This document shows positions 1 through 7,055 of a stretch of 12,419 nt of DNA, one piece after another; the first letter of the stretch is position 1; every line of letters starts with the position of its first letter. Origin of the DNA: Clostridia bacterium (lineage in GTDB: Bacteria > Bacillota_A > Clostridia > UMGS1810); contig JAFSBJ010000253.1 of assembly GCA_017437345.1 (NCBI GenBank), forward strand, positions 1-12,419, read 5' to 3'. Both the position numbers and the translations under genes were made by a program. The notes beneath the pieces are model-generated. The model searched no databases and had not been told where the DNA came from. It saw nothing but the letters and a program-made list of their open reading frames with translations.

Positions 1-154
1 CTTAAAGTTCTTTTTTGAAGTTTGTTAGCTCATTAAACACTAACTTAATTTACTAGTTAAAAAGCTTTCGCTTTAAACTCAATTCTCATTTCCGAGAACC
101 TCTCATACTGTTCATTTTTCAAAGATCAAATTTTGTCTGCGTCATTCACGCGAC
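1..154 (-). other. Leader of a ribosomal RNA operon (16S gene lies off the left edge)
   Basis: Read on the minus strand, this segment follows two tandem strong promoters and has no open reading frame. At 109-129 it contains a boxA-like motif (minus strand TGATCTTTGAAAAATGAAC), close to the TGTTCTTTGAAAAC boxA known from Firmicutes rrn leaders, which recruits Nus factors for antitermination. Further down are a hairpin with a GAAA tetraloop (61-74, stem AAAGC/GCTTT), a weaker GTTAG/CTAAC hairpin (24-44) and a small GAGA/TCTC hairpin (94-104). The expected 16S 5' end (GAGTTTGATCC) is not in the window, so the identification rests on boxA, promoter arrangement and spacing. In Firmicutes 16S commonly starts roughly 100-150 bases after boxA, which fits a start just left of position 1. 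Confidence 0.72.
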
Positions 155-160
155 TTTAAA

Positions 161-189
161 AGTATATCACAGATAAAACACATTGTCAA
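161..189 (-). promoter_or_regulatory. rRNA-type promoter P2
   Basis: On the minus strand the -35 TTGACA (184-189) and -10 TATACT (161-166) are separated by 17 bases. Upstream of the -35 is an A/T-tract region (190 to about 228) that looks like an UP element. Seven bases after the -10 comes a G at 154, in the context TTTAAAGTCGCG. A GTP start is typical of growth-regulated rRNA promoters in Firmicutes, where initiation senses GTP level. The promoter is the downstream member of a tandem pair. Confidence 0.75.
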
Positions 190-255
190 GCACTTTTTTA
201 AATTTTTTTGAAAAATTTTCTTGTGCATATTTTGTTCCACCCGCGACGCTTTAAT

Positions 256-285
256 AATATATCATATAGGGTCTTTATTTGTCAA
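256..285 (-). promoter_or_regulatory. rRNA-type promoter P1
   Basis: On the minus strand the -35 TTGACA (280-285) and -10 TATATT (256-261) are separated by 18 bases. The A-tract immediately upstream (286 to about 310) resembles an UP element and reaches almost to the stop codon of the ABC-F gene. The predicted start is the G at 249, in ATTAAAGCGTCGCG, very similar to the start region of P2. P1 and P2 lie about 96 bases apart, as in the tandem P1/P2 arrangement of Bacillus rrn operons. Confidence 0.68.
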
Positions 286-319
286 CACTTTTTTGAAAAT
301 TTTTCTATCTTTTTTCACA

Positions 320-2239
320 TTACACAATAGATTCCATTTCTTTTGACAAAGTGTTCCACAATTCATACAAATCGTCCAGCTCTTTTTCACACTTTTCCTG
401 AATCTCATATAGTTCTCTGACCTTTTCATAATCAGAGCCGGCATCGGAAATTTTATTTTTTATTTCTTCAATTTCATTTTCTTTTTCTTCAATGCTGTTT
501 TCTGCGTTTTCTATTTTCCTGGTCAGATTGCGAAGATTTGCCTGGCGGCGCTTTTCTTCTTCGTAGCTCAGTGCTGCAGATGAAACATTTTGTGACGACT
601 GTACCCCACTTTGAAGTATGGCATTTTTCTCATTTAAATATTCATCATAATTTCCATTGTAACAAAATGCACCATCTTCGGTCAGCTCTATTATCTTATC
701 GGCAACCTTATTTAAAAAGTATCTGTCGTGAGAAACGAGGATTACTGTGCCATCGAATTTTTTAACAGCACCATCAAGAGCTTCTTTTGAGGGAAGGTCA
801 AGATGGTTGGTGGGTTCGTCCAATAAGAGGGTGTTGGATTTTTCAAGCATTATTGCAAGAAGAAGAAGTCTTGCCCTTTCACCGCCGCTTAAATCGGAAA
901 CCCTTTTATAAACATCTTCATCGGTAAAGAGAACTGTGCCGAGAAGGGTTCTTACTTCAACCTCATCCATTCTTGGATAGCGGTCCCAGATTTCGTTGAG
1001 AACGGTGCTGTTTTCATGAAGACATTCCTGCTGCTGATCATAGAAGCTAAGGGAAACATTTCTTCCAAACTCAAAGTTTCCGCCATAAATAGTATTTATT
1101 CCGGACAGAGTTTTTAAAAGGGTTGATTTTCCCACACCGTTTTTACCTATGATAGCAACCTTTTCGCCTCTTTTTATGTCAATATTAATATTTCGGGCAA
1201 TAGTTTTAACCATGCCGCCTGCATTTACATTGAGTTCAAGGTTTTCACAAAGAAGAGCATCTTTATAGGAAGTAAATTCCAGCTCAAACGAAAATCTGCA
1301 CGCCTTGCCGAAAACAACGGGCTTTTCAATAAGCTCCATACGGTCAATGGATTTTTGCTTACTCTTTGCGCTTTTTGCTGTTGATGCCCTTACCTTATTG
1401 CGCGCCACATAGTCTTCAAGTCGTTTGATTTCTGCCTGCTGTTCTTCATAGTGTTTTAAAGCTATTTCATAATTATGCTTTTTGGTTTCAAGGTATTTTG
1501 TGTAGTTGCCGGGATAACGGGTAGCATTTGTGCGCTCGATTTCATAGATTGTGTCAACAAGGGCATCAAGGAAGTATCTGTCGTGGGATACTATTATGAT
1601 TGTGCCGCGGTAGGATTTGAGATAGCTCTCCAGCCACTGCATTGTTTTGAAATCAAGATGATTGGTGGGTTCATCGAGAAGAAGGATATCGGGGTTTTTT
1701 AAAAGAAGCTTTGCAAGAGAGAATTTTGTTCTTTCTCCGCCACTTAAAGTATTCACCCTTACATTCTTAACATCAAAATCTTCAAAGCCCATTCCGTTTA
1801 ACACAGTTTTTATTTTGGTTTGTATTTCAAAACCGCCTTTTGCATCAAAAATTGCGCTAAGGCGTGAATATGACGAAAGGATATTGTCTCTTTCAGAATC
1901 AGAAAGATTAATATCAGACATTTTTGTCTCCAAAGCCCGCATCTGTTCTTCGGTTTGGGTGACATCAGAAAAAATCTCCATTATATCATCCCACATAGTG
2001 GAGTTTATTCCATCTTCGGGATTTTGCTTTAAAAAGCCGATGGTGGAATCTTTTGGGGTGAAGATTGTGCCGCTGTCATGGGAAAGCTCACCTGATATTA
2101 TTTTTAAAAGAGTCGTCTTTCCGGCACCATTGGCACCGATGAGACCTATTCTTTCGTTGTCGGATATATTCATAGTGATGCCTTCGAGGATTGTGTCTAC
2201 CCCGTAGCTTTTACTTATCTGAGATATCTGTATCGGCAT
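320..2239 (-). CDS. ABC-F family ATPase (YdiF/YfmR-like ribosome-associated factor)
   Basis: A 639-residue protein with two ABC ATPase domains and no membrane segments, the hallmark of the ABC-F class, whose members bind the ribosomal E site and relieve stalled translation or, in some cases, protect against antibiotics. Domain 1 has Walker A GANGAGKT (35-42), signature LSGGE (165-169), Walker B with DEPTNHLD (189-196) and the SHDRYFL switch (218-224). The linker (about 240-330) is rich in charged helices and has the normal length for a housekeeping member. Domain 2 has Walker A GKNGVGKS (365-372), signature LSGGE (450-454), DEPTNHLD (474-481) and SHDRYFL (503-509). Residues about 555-635 form a charged coiled-coil tail. 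All catalytic residues are present. The start is an ATG with GGGAGG eight bases upstream, and it overlaps the end of comF by 29 bases, so it is the last gene of that operon. The length matches Bacillus YdiF, but I cannot choose between housekeeping ABC-F subfamilies. Confidence 0.93.
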   Translation of the reverse strand: MPIQISQISKSYGVDTILEGITMNISDNERIGLIGANGAGKTTLLKIISGELSHDSGTIFTPKDSTIGFLKQNPEDGINSTMWDDIMEIFSDVTQTEEQMRALETKMSDINLSDSERDNILSSYSRLSAIFDAKGGFEIQTKIKTVLNGMGFEDFDVKNVRVNTLSGGERTKFSLAKLLLKNPDILLLDEPTNHLDFKTMQWLESYLKSYRGTIIIVSHDRYFLDALVDTIYEIERTNATRYPGNYTKYLETKKHNYEIALKHYEEQQAEIKRLEDYVARNKVRASTAKSAKSKQKSIDRMELIEKPVVFGKACRFSFELEFTSYKDALLCENLELNVNAGGMVKTIARNINIDIKRGEKVAIIGKNGVGKSTLLKTLSGINTIYGGNFEFGRNVSLSFYDQQQECLHENSTVLNEIWDRYPRMDEVEVRTLLGTVLFTDEDVYKRVSDLSGGERARLLLLAIMLEKSNTLLLDEPTNHLDLPSKEALDGAVKKFDGTVILVSHDRYFLNKVADKIIELTEDGAFCYNGNYDEYLNEKNAILQSGVQSSQNVSSAALSYEEEKRRQANLRNLTRKIENAENSIEEKENEIEEIKNKISDAGSDYEKVRELYEIQEKCEKELDDLYELWNTLSKEMESIV

Positions 2240-2936
2240 CTTTATTTCCTCCCGGTTTATTTTTTACGCTGTAGCAAGCTGACACAACATAGACCTTATT
2301 TGCTCCGTACATTCTGAGAATACGGGCACATTCATTAGCTGTTGAGCCGCTTGTGTAGATGTCATCTGCAAGACAGATGTTTTTTCCTTCTATATCATAT
2401 TTAGGATTGAAATCTATGGTGGATTTTATCATTCTTCTCCGCTGAGCAAAATTCATTGTTGAAAGAGGGCGTATATTGGATATTTTTATAAGCATGTCGG
2501 GTATATGAGGTATGGAAAACTTTTGAGAAATATGCTTTGCTATTAATTCCGACTGATTGTATTCCCTATCCCTTAAAGGATGAATCGGCACAGGACAGAT
2601 ATATGATAATGATTTTATAAAATCCCTGTCTTTTAGCTTGAGATTTATCGCATGAGCAAAGCTTGAAGCAAGATGAGATTTCCCTCTGAATTTGAATTCC
2701 CTCATCGCCTCTTTTACATTGCCACTATATTCAAGAGCTGATATTCCCTCTTCGAAAAACTTTCCATCATTTCTTACTGATTGTCCCTGAATTTTTAAAT
2801 CAGGAACACAATCTGGGCAGATGCAATATTTTTTGGCGATATTTATTCTTGAATTACAAAAGATGCATCTGCGTGGATAAAAAACATCCAGAATTATATT
2901 ATATATAAATGAAGTGATTACTCTAGCTGATTTCAT
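2211..2936 (-). CDS. comF: ComF family protein (phosphoribosyltransferase fold)
   Basis: About 241 residues from the chosen ATG. Near the N-terminus are two CxxC pairs (CIFC and CPDC, 16 residues apart), the zinc-ribbon typical of ComF/ComFC. The middle has YNQSELIAK, matching the conserved (F/Y)NQAELLA segment. Near the C-terminus is ICLADDIYTSGSTANECA, the phosphoribosyl-pyrophosphate binding loop with its paired aspartates. ComF proteins are needed for DNA uptake during transformation in Bacillus and other bacteria, and their exact biochemical activity is unsettled. The ATG at 2936 is preceded by GGAG about ten bases upstream. A longer reading from a GTG at 2978 would add 14 residues but has no convincing ribosome binding site. 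The start lies inside the end of recD2 (14-base overlap) and the end overlaps the ABC-F start, so translation is probably coupled. The pairing with recD2 places it in a DNA-processing operon. Confidence 0.9.
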   Translation of the reverse strand: MKSARVITSFIYNIILDVFYPRRCIFCNSRINIAKKYCICPDCVPDLKIQGQSVRNDGKFFEEGISALEYSGNVKEAMREFKFRGKSHLASSFAHAINLKLKDRDFIKSLSYICPVPIHPLRDREYNQSELIAKHISQKFSIPHIPDMLIKISNIRPLSTMNFAQRRRMIKSTIDFNPKYDIEGKNICLADDIYTSGSTANECARILRMYGANKVYVVSACYSVKNKPGGNKDADTDISDK

Positions 2937-5127
2937 TACATATTTTCTCCATAAGGCCGGAATATCTCTTATTCTCACGATTGTTATCTACCATTTTACA
3001 CATAACACCCTTATTGCCCACAAGAATAACAAGGCTTTTTGCTCTTGTGACACCTGTGTAGAAAAGATTGCGGTTCATTATCATTTCAGGGCCGGGATAA
3101 AGAGGCATTATAACAACAGGGAATTCGCTCCCCTGACTTTTGTGGACTGTTATGCAATAGGCAAGAGACAAATCAGCCACTTCCTTGAAATCGTAGATAA
3201 CCTCTTTATCATCGAAAACCACGCTGACGGTTTTCATATCGCTATTGATGTCTTTTACAACGCCAACATCACCATTAAACACACCAAAGCCTTCGGCTCC
3301 TGTGGCAAATTCACGCCAGAGCATATCGTAGTTATTTTTCATCTGCATAACTCTGTCGCCCTCGCGAAGAATCATATCGCCGAATGTTTTCTCTTTTTTG
3401 CCTTTTGATGGTGGATTTAAAAGTCCCTGAAGAACAACATTCATATTATTAACACCGGTTATCCCCTTTTTAACAGGAGAAAGCACCTGTATATCTCCGC
3501 TTTCAAATCCATAGGCTTTTTTTAGCCTTGTATGGCAAAGCTCACATATATACTCTGCTCCGCTTTTTGCACTTTCTATGCCTGCAAAATAGAAATCACT
3601 ATCCTTAACATTGCAGGTGGGATATTTACCACTATTTATATCGTGGGCATTTACAACTATCATGCTGTTTTCGCTCTGACGAAAGACCTCCGTAAGGCGG
3701 ATAACAGGAACCCTTCCGCTATTTATTATATCGCCCAGAACATTGCCCGCGCCAACTGACGGAAGCTGATTTACATCGCCCACCATAATAAGCCTTGTTC
3801 CAGGTCGAAGAGCGCAAAGAAGGGCATGCATAAGAACAACATCAACCATTGAAACCTCGTCAACGATTATAACATCAGTATCTATTGGATTGGATTCGTT
3901 GTATTCACATTCCAGCTTATTGTTTTCGCTATATCTAACCTCTAAAAGACGGTGAACTGTTTTGGCTTCATCTCCGCAAACAGCTGACATTCTCTTGGCG
4001 GCTCTGCCTGTTGGAGCGGCAAGGCTCACCTTTAAGCCATTTGATTTCATAATATCTATTATGGCATTTATTATGGTAGTTTTTCCTGTTCCGGGGCCAC
4101 CTGTTATTACCATCACATTTTCATAGAGAGAAAGGCGCACAGCCTCCCGCTGAAGACGGGCAAATTTTATTGAAGAATCGGATTCTGCCATATCTAGCTG
4201 GGGTTCAACATTAACCCCTGTTTTCCTGCCGCGATATGATGCAAGAACGGAGAGTTTTTTTGCTATATAGCTTTCGTATTTATAGTATTCATAAAGATAT
4301 ATTCTTTTTTCTTCGCCTTTTTTTTCACAAAGACAGAATTTCAAAAAGCAAAGCTCTTCTATATAGGCAGAATAATCCATATCGTATATTTCAAGAACCC
4401 GTGAGACCTCATTTTGAAGAACTTTATCGGGAAGATAGGTGTGGCCATATTGGAGGGCATTTTTCAAGGTGTAGATAATTCCGGCTTTTATTCTTTTGGG
4501 TTCTGTTTTGAAAAAGCCATTTTGCATAGCAATATCATCTGCTTTGCGAAAGCTTATGCCACAATCTTCTGTGCAGAGAAGATAAGGGTCGGACATAACA
4601 ATCTCCCTTGAAAGAGCCTGATAGCGGCGATAAATTTTCATGCAGGAATTGGCAGATATGCCAAAACGGTTTAAGAATATGAAAAGCTCGGATGTGCCAA
4701 GCTGCATATTGAAGTTTTTTGAAATTTCATAAGCTTTCTGGAGGCTTATTCCCCTTATTTTTGAAAGTCTTTCAGGGTCTTCCGATATTACCTTTAGAGA
4801 ATCTTCCCCAAAGGCTTCGATAATCTTGGTGGCTGTGGCTTTTCTGACACCTTTTATTATTCCTGATGAAAGATAACGCCCGATATCATCACAGCTTGTG
4901 GGCATTATTTTTTTGAAGCTTTCCACCTTAAACTGTTCTCCGTAGGTAGAATGTTCAGTCCATTCGCCGGTTAGCTCAAGCTTTTCTCCTTCTCTCACAG
5001 AATAAAGAATTCCCACAGCGATAAAATTTATGTTGTCTCCGTCGAAACGAGCGACAGTATAGCCATTGTCTTCATTTGTAAAAATAATATGGGATAATTC
5101 GCCTGTTATTGTTTCTTTGTTTTCCAA
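2923..5127 (-). CDS. recD2: RecD-like ATP-dependent DNA helicase RecD2
   Basis: A superfamily 1B 5'-3' DNA helicase of the RecD2 type, which acts outside RecBCD in repair and replication-fork maintenance. Numbering here is from the longer GTG reading (738 residues). The N-terminal 10-75 look like the OB-fold domain, and about 85-145 are a helical region with helix-hairpin-helix character (GVRKATATKII, KIRGISLQKAYEI). Helicase motifs follow in order: motif I GGPGTGKTT (347-355), Ia APTGRAA (375-381), II VDEVSM (426-431), III GDVNQLPSVGAG (454-465), IV FRQ (486-488), then TVHKSQGSEF (664-673) and VI YTGVTRA (694-700). Length is normal for the family. For the start, GTG codons at 5139 and 5136 lie inside the AAAGGTGG ribosome binding site, so I prefer the TTG at 5127, eight bases downstream of it, giving 734 residues. 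It is the first gene of an operon with comF and the ABC-F gene. Confidence 0.93.
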   Translation of the reverse strand: MENKETITGELSHIIFTNEDNGYTVARFDGDNINFIAVGILYSVREGEKLELTGEWTEHSTYGEQFKVESFKKIMPTSCDDIGRYLSSGIIKGVRKATATKIIEAFGEDSLKVISEDPERLSKIRGISLQKAYEISKNFNMQLGTSELFIFLNRFGISANSCMKIYRRYQALSREIVMSDPYLLCTEDCGISFRKADDIAMQNGFFKTEPKRIKAGIIYTLKNALQYGHTYLPDKVLQNEVSRVLEIYDMDYSAYIEELCFLKFCLCEKKGEEKRIYLYEYYKYESYIAKKLSVLASYRGRKTGVNVEPQLDMAESDSSIKFARLQREAVRLSLYENVMVITGGPGTGKTTIINAIIDIMKSNGLKVSLAAPTGRAAKRMSAVCGDEAKTVHRLLEVRYSENNKLECEYNESNPIDTDVIIVDEVSMVDVVLMHALLCALRPGTRLIMVGDVNQLPSVGAGNVLGDIINSGRVPVIRLTEVFRQSENSMIVVNAHDINSGKYPTCNVKDSDFYFAGIESAKSGAEYICELCHTRLKKAYGFESGDIQVLSPVKKGITGVNNMNVVLQGLLNPPSKGKKEKTFGDMILREGDRVMQMKNNYDMLWREFATGAEGFGVFNGDVGVVKDINSDMKTVSVVFDDKEVIYDFKEVADLSLAYCITVHKSQGSEFPVVIMPLYPGPEMIMNRNLFYTGVTRAKSLVILVGNKGVMCKMVDNNRENKRYSGLMEKICNEIS

Positions 5128-5135
5128 TACTGCCA

Positions 5136-5143
5136 CCACCTTT
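5136..5143 (-). promoter_or_regulatory. Ribosome binding site deciding the recD2 start
   Basis: On the minus strand this reads AAAGGTGG, a Shine-Dalgarno-like sequence. It contains the two in-frame GTG codons that would otherwise be the first possible starts, and it sits eight bases before an in-frame TTG at 5127. A start within the binding site is unlikely, so TTG is the better call. No ATG is available nearby. Confidence 0.55.
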
Positions 5144-5162
5144 CAAAAACAGTCATTTAATT

Positions 5163-5191
5163 ATTATACACTTTCAGACACAAACTGTCAA
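5163..5191 (-). promoter_or_regulatory. Consensus sigma-A promoter of the recD2-comF-ABC-F operon
   Basis: On the minus strand, TTGACA (5186-5191) and TATAAT (5163-5168) are separated by exactly 17 bases. Both hexamers match the housekeeping sigma consensus perfectly. Transcription would begin near 5156 and leave a leader of about 30 bases before the recD2 start. No operator-like inverted repeat is visible, so strong constitutive expression is the simplest reading. Confidence 0.8.
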
Positions 5192-5241
5192 ATTATCGCA
5201 GGAGGATAAAATGTTATATTTTGTAATGTTTTAATGTAGCC

Positions 5242-5270
5242 TTGCATTTACTTTGATAATATTGTATAAT
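5242..5270 (+). promoter_or_regulatory. Promoter of the phosphoesterase-birA operon
   Basis: On the plus strand, TTGCAT (5242-5247) and TATAAT (5265-5270) are separated by 17 bases, giving a start near 5277. It is divergent from the recD2 promoter about 50 bases away and does not overlap it. A short leader then reaches the GGGAGG ribosome binding site at 5291-5296. Confidence 0.7.
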
Positions 5271-5302
5271 TTTAAAAAGACATCTTAGCCGGGAGGTTTT
5301 TT

Positions 5303-5755
5303 ATGAAATATCTTATTATAAGCGATACACACGGATACATAACAGATGCGGCCAATGCGATTAAAAAACATTCCCCGGATTATTGCATACATCTGGGAGA
5401 TGTGGCTCATGACTGCGAAGAACTTGAGAATATGTTTCCAAGGCAGAACTTTATTTTTGTTAAGGGCAATAACGATGTGTGGCTAAGAAACAATATATTT
5501 CCTGACGAAAGGTTTTTTGAGCTTGAAGGGAAAAAGTTTTTTCTTACCCATGGGCATAAGTTTTATGTTAAATCAGGAACACAAGCATTAAAAAAAGTGG
5601 CAACAGCAAAAAAGGCTGACATCGTGCTTTATGGACACAGTCATATTCAGAAGCTTGAAGAAGACGATGGTATGATTATTTTAAACCCCGGCGCAAGAGG
5701 AAAATATGCCCTTATTACTATTGAAAAAGACACTATTAAAACGGAGCTGTTTTGA
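5303..5755 (+). CDS. YfcE/MJ0936-type metallophosphoesterase
   Basis: A 150-residue protein with the complete set of metal ligands of small calcineurin-like phosphodiesterases: SDTHG (D8, H10), LGDV (D33), KGNND (N56), THGH (H83, H85) and YGHSH (H112, H114), ending with the family's NPGA motif (128-131). Such enzymes use two metal ions, often manganese, to hydrolyse phosphodiesters in vitro; physiological substrates are mostly unknown. It has no signal peptide and should be cytoplasmic. It is near the short end of the family range. The start is ATG with GGGAGG six bases upstream. Its TGA stop is immediately followed by the ATG of birA, so the two are very probably cotranscribed and translationally coupled. 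Confidence 0.92.
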   Translation: MKYLIISDTHGYITDAANAIKKHSPDYCIHLGDVAHDCEELENMFPRQNFIFVKGNNDVWLRNNIFPDERFFELEGKKFFLTHGHKFYVKSGTQALKKVATAKKADIVLYGHSHIQKLEEDDGMIILNPGARGKYALITIEKDTIKTELF

Positions 5756-6553
5756 ATGCAGAATGAAAAAAACACTGTATCTGCTGAATATATAAAGAAT
5801 AATCTTAAAACAGAATATATAGGAAAAGATTTTTACTATTTTGATGAGGTAAGCTCAACTTTTGATATAGCAGAAAATATACCAATAAAAAGCGGAACAG
5901 TTATTTATGCCAAAAAGCAGACAAATGGCAGAGGAAGGCTTGGAAGAAGCTGGGAATCGGAAGAAGGCGGAATATATTTTTCTATTATTCTTGTGCCTGA
6001 TATGAGCTTTGAAGAAATTCATATTATGACAGCTCTTTGCGCTGTTGGAATAAAAAGAGCTGTTTCTTCATATCTGCCCTGCAAAATCAAATGGCCAAAC
6101 GACATTGTGTCGGAAGATGGAAAAAAGATATGCGGAATCCTTACAAAGCTAAGGTATGACGGAAACAACAAGGCTGTTATTAATGTTGGAATAGGAATTA
6201 ATGCCAACACAAAAAGCTTTGATAAAGAGCTTAAATATGCATCATCTATTTCGCTTATTACAGGAAAAGATGCAAGCGAAGGTGATATTTTATGCAGGGT
6301 GCTTGAAGAAATAGAAAGCTGCTGTAACCCAAAGACAATTTCCAAAATTATGGATGAATATAAAAAAGACTGCATCACCCTTGGAAAAAGAGTGAGAGTT
6401 ATATACGCAAACGATGATAAGAGCATTATCGGATTATGCAAGGATATTAACCGCGACGGAAGCCTTAGTGTGGAAACAGATGAGGGAGAAACTCTGAGCG
6501 TTACATCGGGTGAGGTTTCGGTGAGAGGAATATATGGTGAAAGCTATGTTTAA
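5756..6553 (+). CDS. birA: Biotin--[acetyl-CoA carboxylase] ligase, single-domain class I
   Basis: A 265-residue enzyme that activates biotin with ATP and transfers it to the lysine of biotin carboxyl carrier proteins. The biotinyl-AMP loop GRGRLGRSW (58-66) is present, as are KWPND (112-116), KICGIL (124-129) with the biotin-contacting lysine, and GIGIN (145-149). Residues about 210-260 form the C-terminal SH3-like domain (LGKRVRV through SGEVSVRG). The protein starts almost directly with the catalytic domain and lacks the N-terminal winged helix of Bacillus and E. coli BirA, so it should not act as a biotin-responsive repressor. Its ATG follows the stop of the phosphoesterase gene without a gap, and its end overlaps the next gene by 20 bases. 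Confidence 0.94.
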   Translation: MQNEKNTVSAEYIKNNLKTEYIGKDFYYFDEVSSTFDIAENIPIKSGTVIYAKKQTNGRGRLGRSWESEEGGIYFSIILVPDMSFEEIHIMTALCAVGIKRAVSSYLPCKIKWPNDIVSEDGKKICGILTKLRYDGNNKAVINVGIGINANTKSFDKELKYASSISLITGKDASEGDILCRVLEEIESCCNPKTISKIMDEYKKDCITLGKRVRVIYANDDKSIIGLCKDINRDGSLSVETDEGETLSVTSGEVSVRGIYGESYV

Positions 6554-7055
6554 GGAAAATGCAAAATGTGAAAAAAGCGCCTTTGGGCCTGCTATATTAT
6601 GGGTTGTTTTTATGTATGTTTTTTACATAGTATGGGGAATTGGCGAAATCCTTATCGGAATAAAGCTACCCTTTATAATAAAGCATCTGGTGCTTTGGGC
6701 ACTTACGGGATGGTTTGGATGGCAGCTGATTTTTAGGTTTATGATAGAATTTGAATTTGCCGCAAGGAAAAACGAATTTACTGCTACAAGAATCTTAGGG
6801 AGAAAATCTCAGGTTATATGTTCGGTCAAATACGAAAACATTGAGGGAATATATTTTGAAGAAACAAAGAAAGAAATCAAAAGCTTTAAGATAAAGAAAA
6901 AATATGATGCTGTCAGAGCATATCAGAATGGTAAAACCGTGTATATGGTGTATCGTTTTGACGGAAAGCATCATTTATTTAAAATGAAGATAAGCGGTCA
7001 GATGCTTGAAACAATAAAAAACAACATTTCTTTAAAGAAAGAGGAAATCAAATGA
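6534..7055 (+). CDS. Small membrane protein of unknown function, possible PH-like domain
   Basis: I do not recognise this 173-residue protein as a named family. Two hydrophobic segments (about 18-42 and 48-71), rich in Trp and Phe and separated by a short turn, suggest a membrane hairpin. The rest, about 75-165, is charged and alternates in a beta-strand-like pattern (FTATRILGRKSQVI, VKYENIEGIYFEE, KTVYMVYRF, KHHLFKMKI) and ends in a helix. This resembles the layout of bacterial PH-domain (YdbS/YdbT-like) membrane proteins, but that is inference from pattern only. The ATG at 6534 follows AGAGGA with only four bases of spacing. A GTG at 6537 (seven bases) or an ATG at 6546 are possible alternatives. 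It overlaps birA by 20 bases, and its TGA overlaps the ATG of the next gene, so it belongs to the same operon. Confidence 0.72.
   Translation: MVKAMFKENAKCEKSAFGPAILWVVFMYVFYIVWGIGEILIGIKLPFIIKHLVLWALTGWFGWQLIFRFMIEFEFAARKNEFTATRILGRKSQVICSVKYENIEGIYFEETKKEIKSFKIKKKYDAVRAYQNGKTVYMVYRFDGKHHLFKMKISGQMLETIKNNISLKKEEIK

Noticed and set aside
262..444. 60-codon minus-strand frame across the ABC-F end and the rRNA promoter P1
   Set aside because: It overlaps the ABC-F coding region in another frame and covers the promoter; no supporting signals.
1662..2207. 181-codon plus-strand frame opposite the ABC-F gene
   Set aside because: It is the antisense shadow of conserved ABC1 coding sequence, shows low-complexity Ser/Ile-rich composition, and has no ribosome binding site or known motif.
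2914..3408. 164-codon plus-strand frame opposite the 3' end of recD2
   Set aside because: It mirrors helicase motif coding on the other strand and crosses into comF; the minus-strand proteins are clearly the real genes.
5130..5302. Riboswitch or T-box leader in the divergent region
   Set aside because: The region is too short and holds only two promoters and ribosome binding sites; no conserved riboswitch element is visible.
6019..6441. 140-codon minus-strand frame opposite birA
   Set aside because: Antisense shadow of a well-conserved enzyme, without a plausible start signal.
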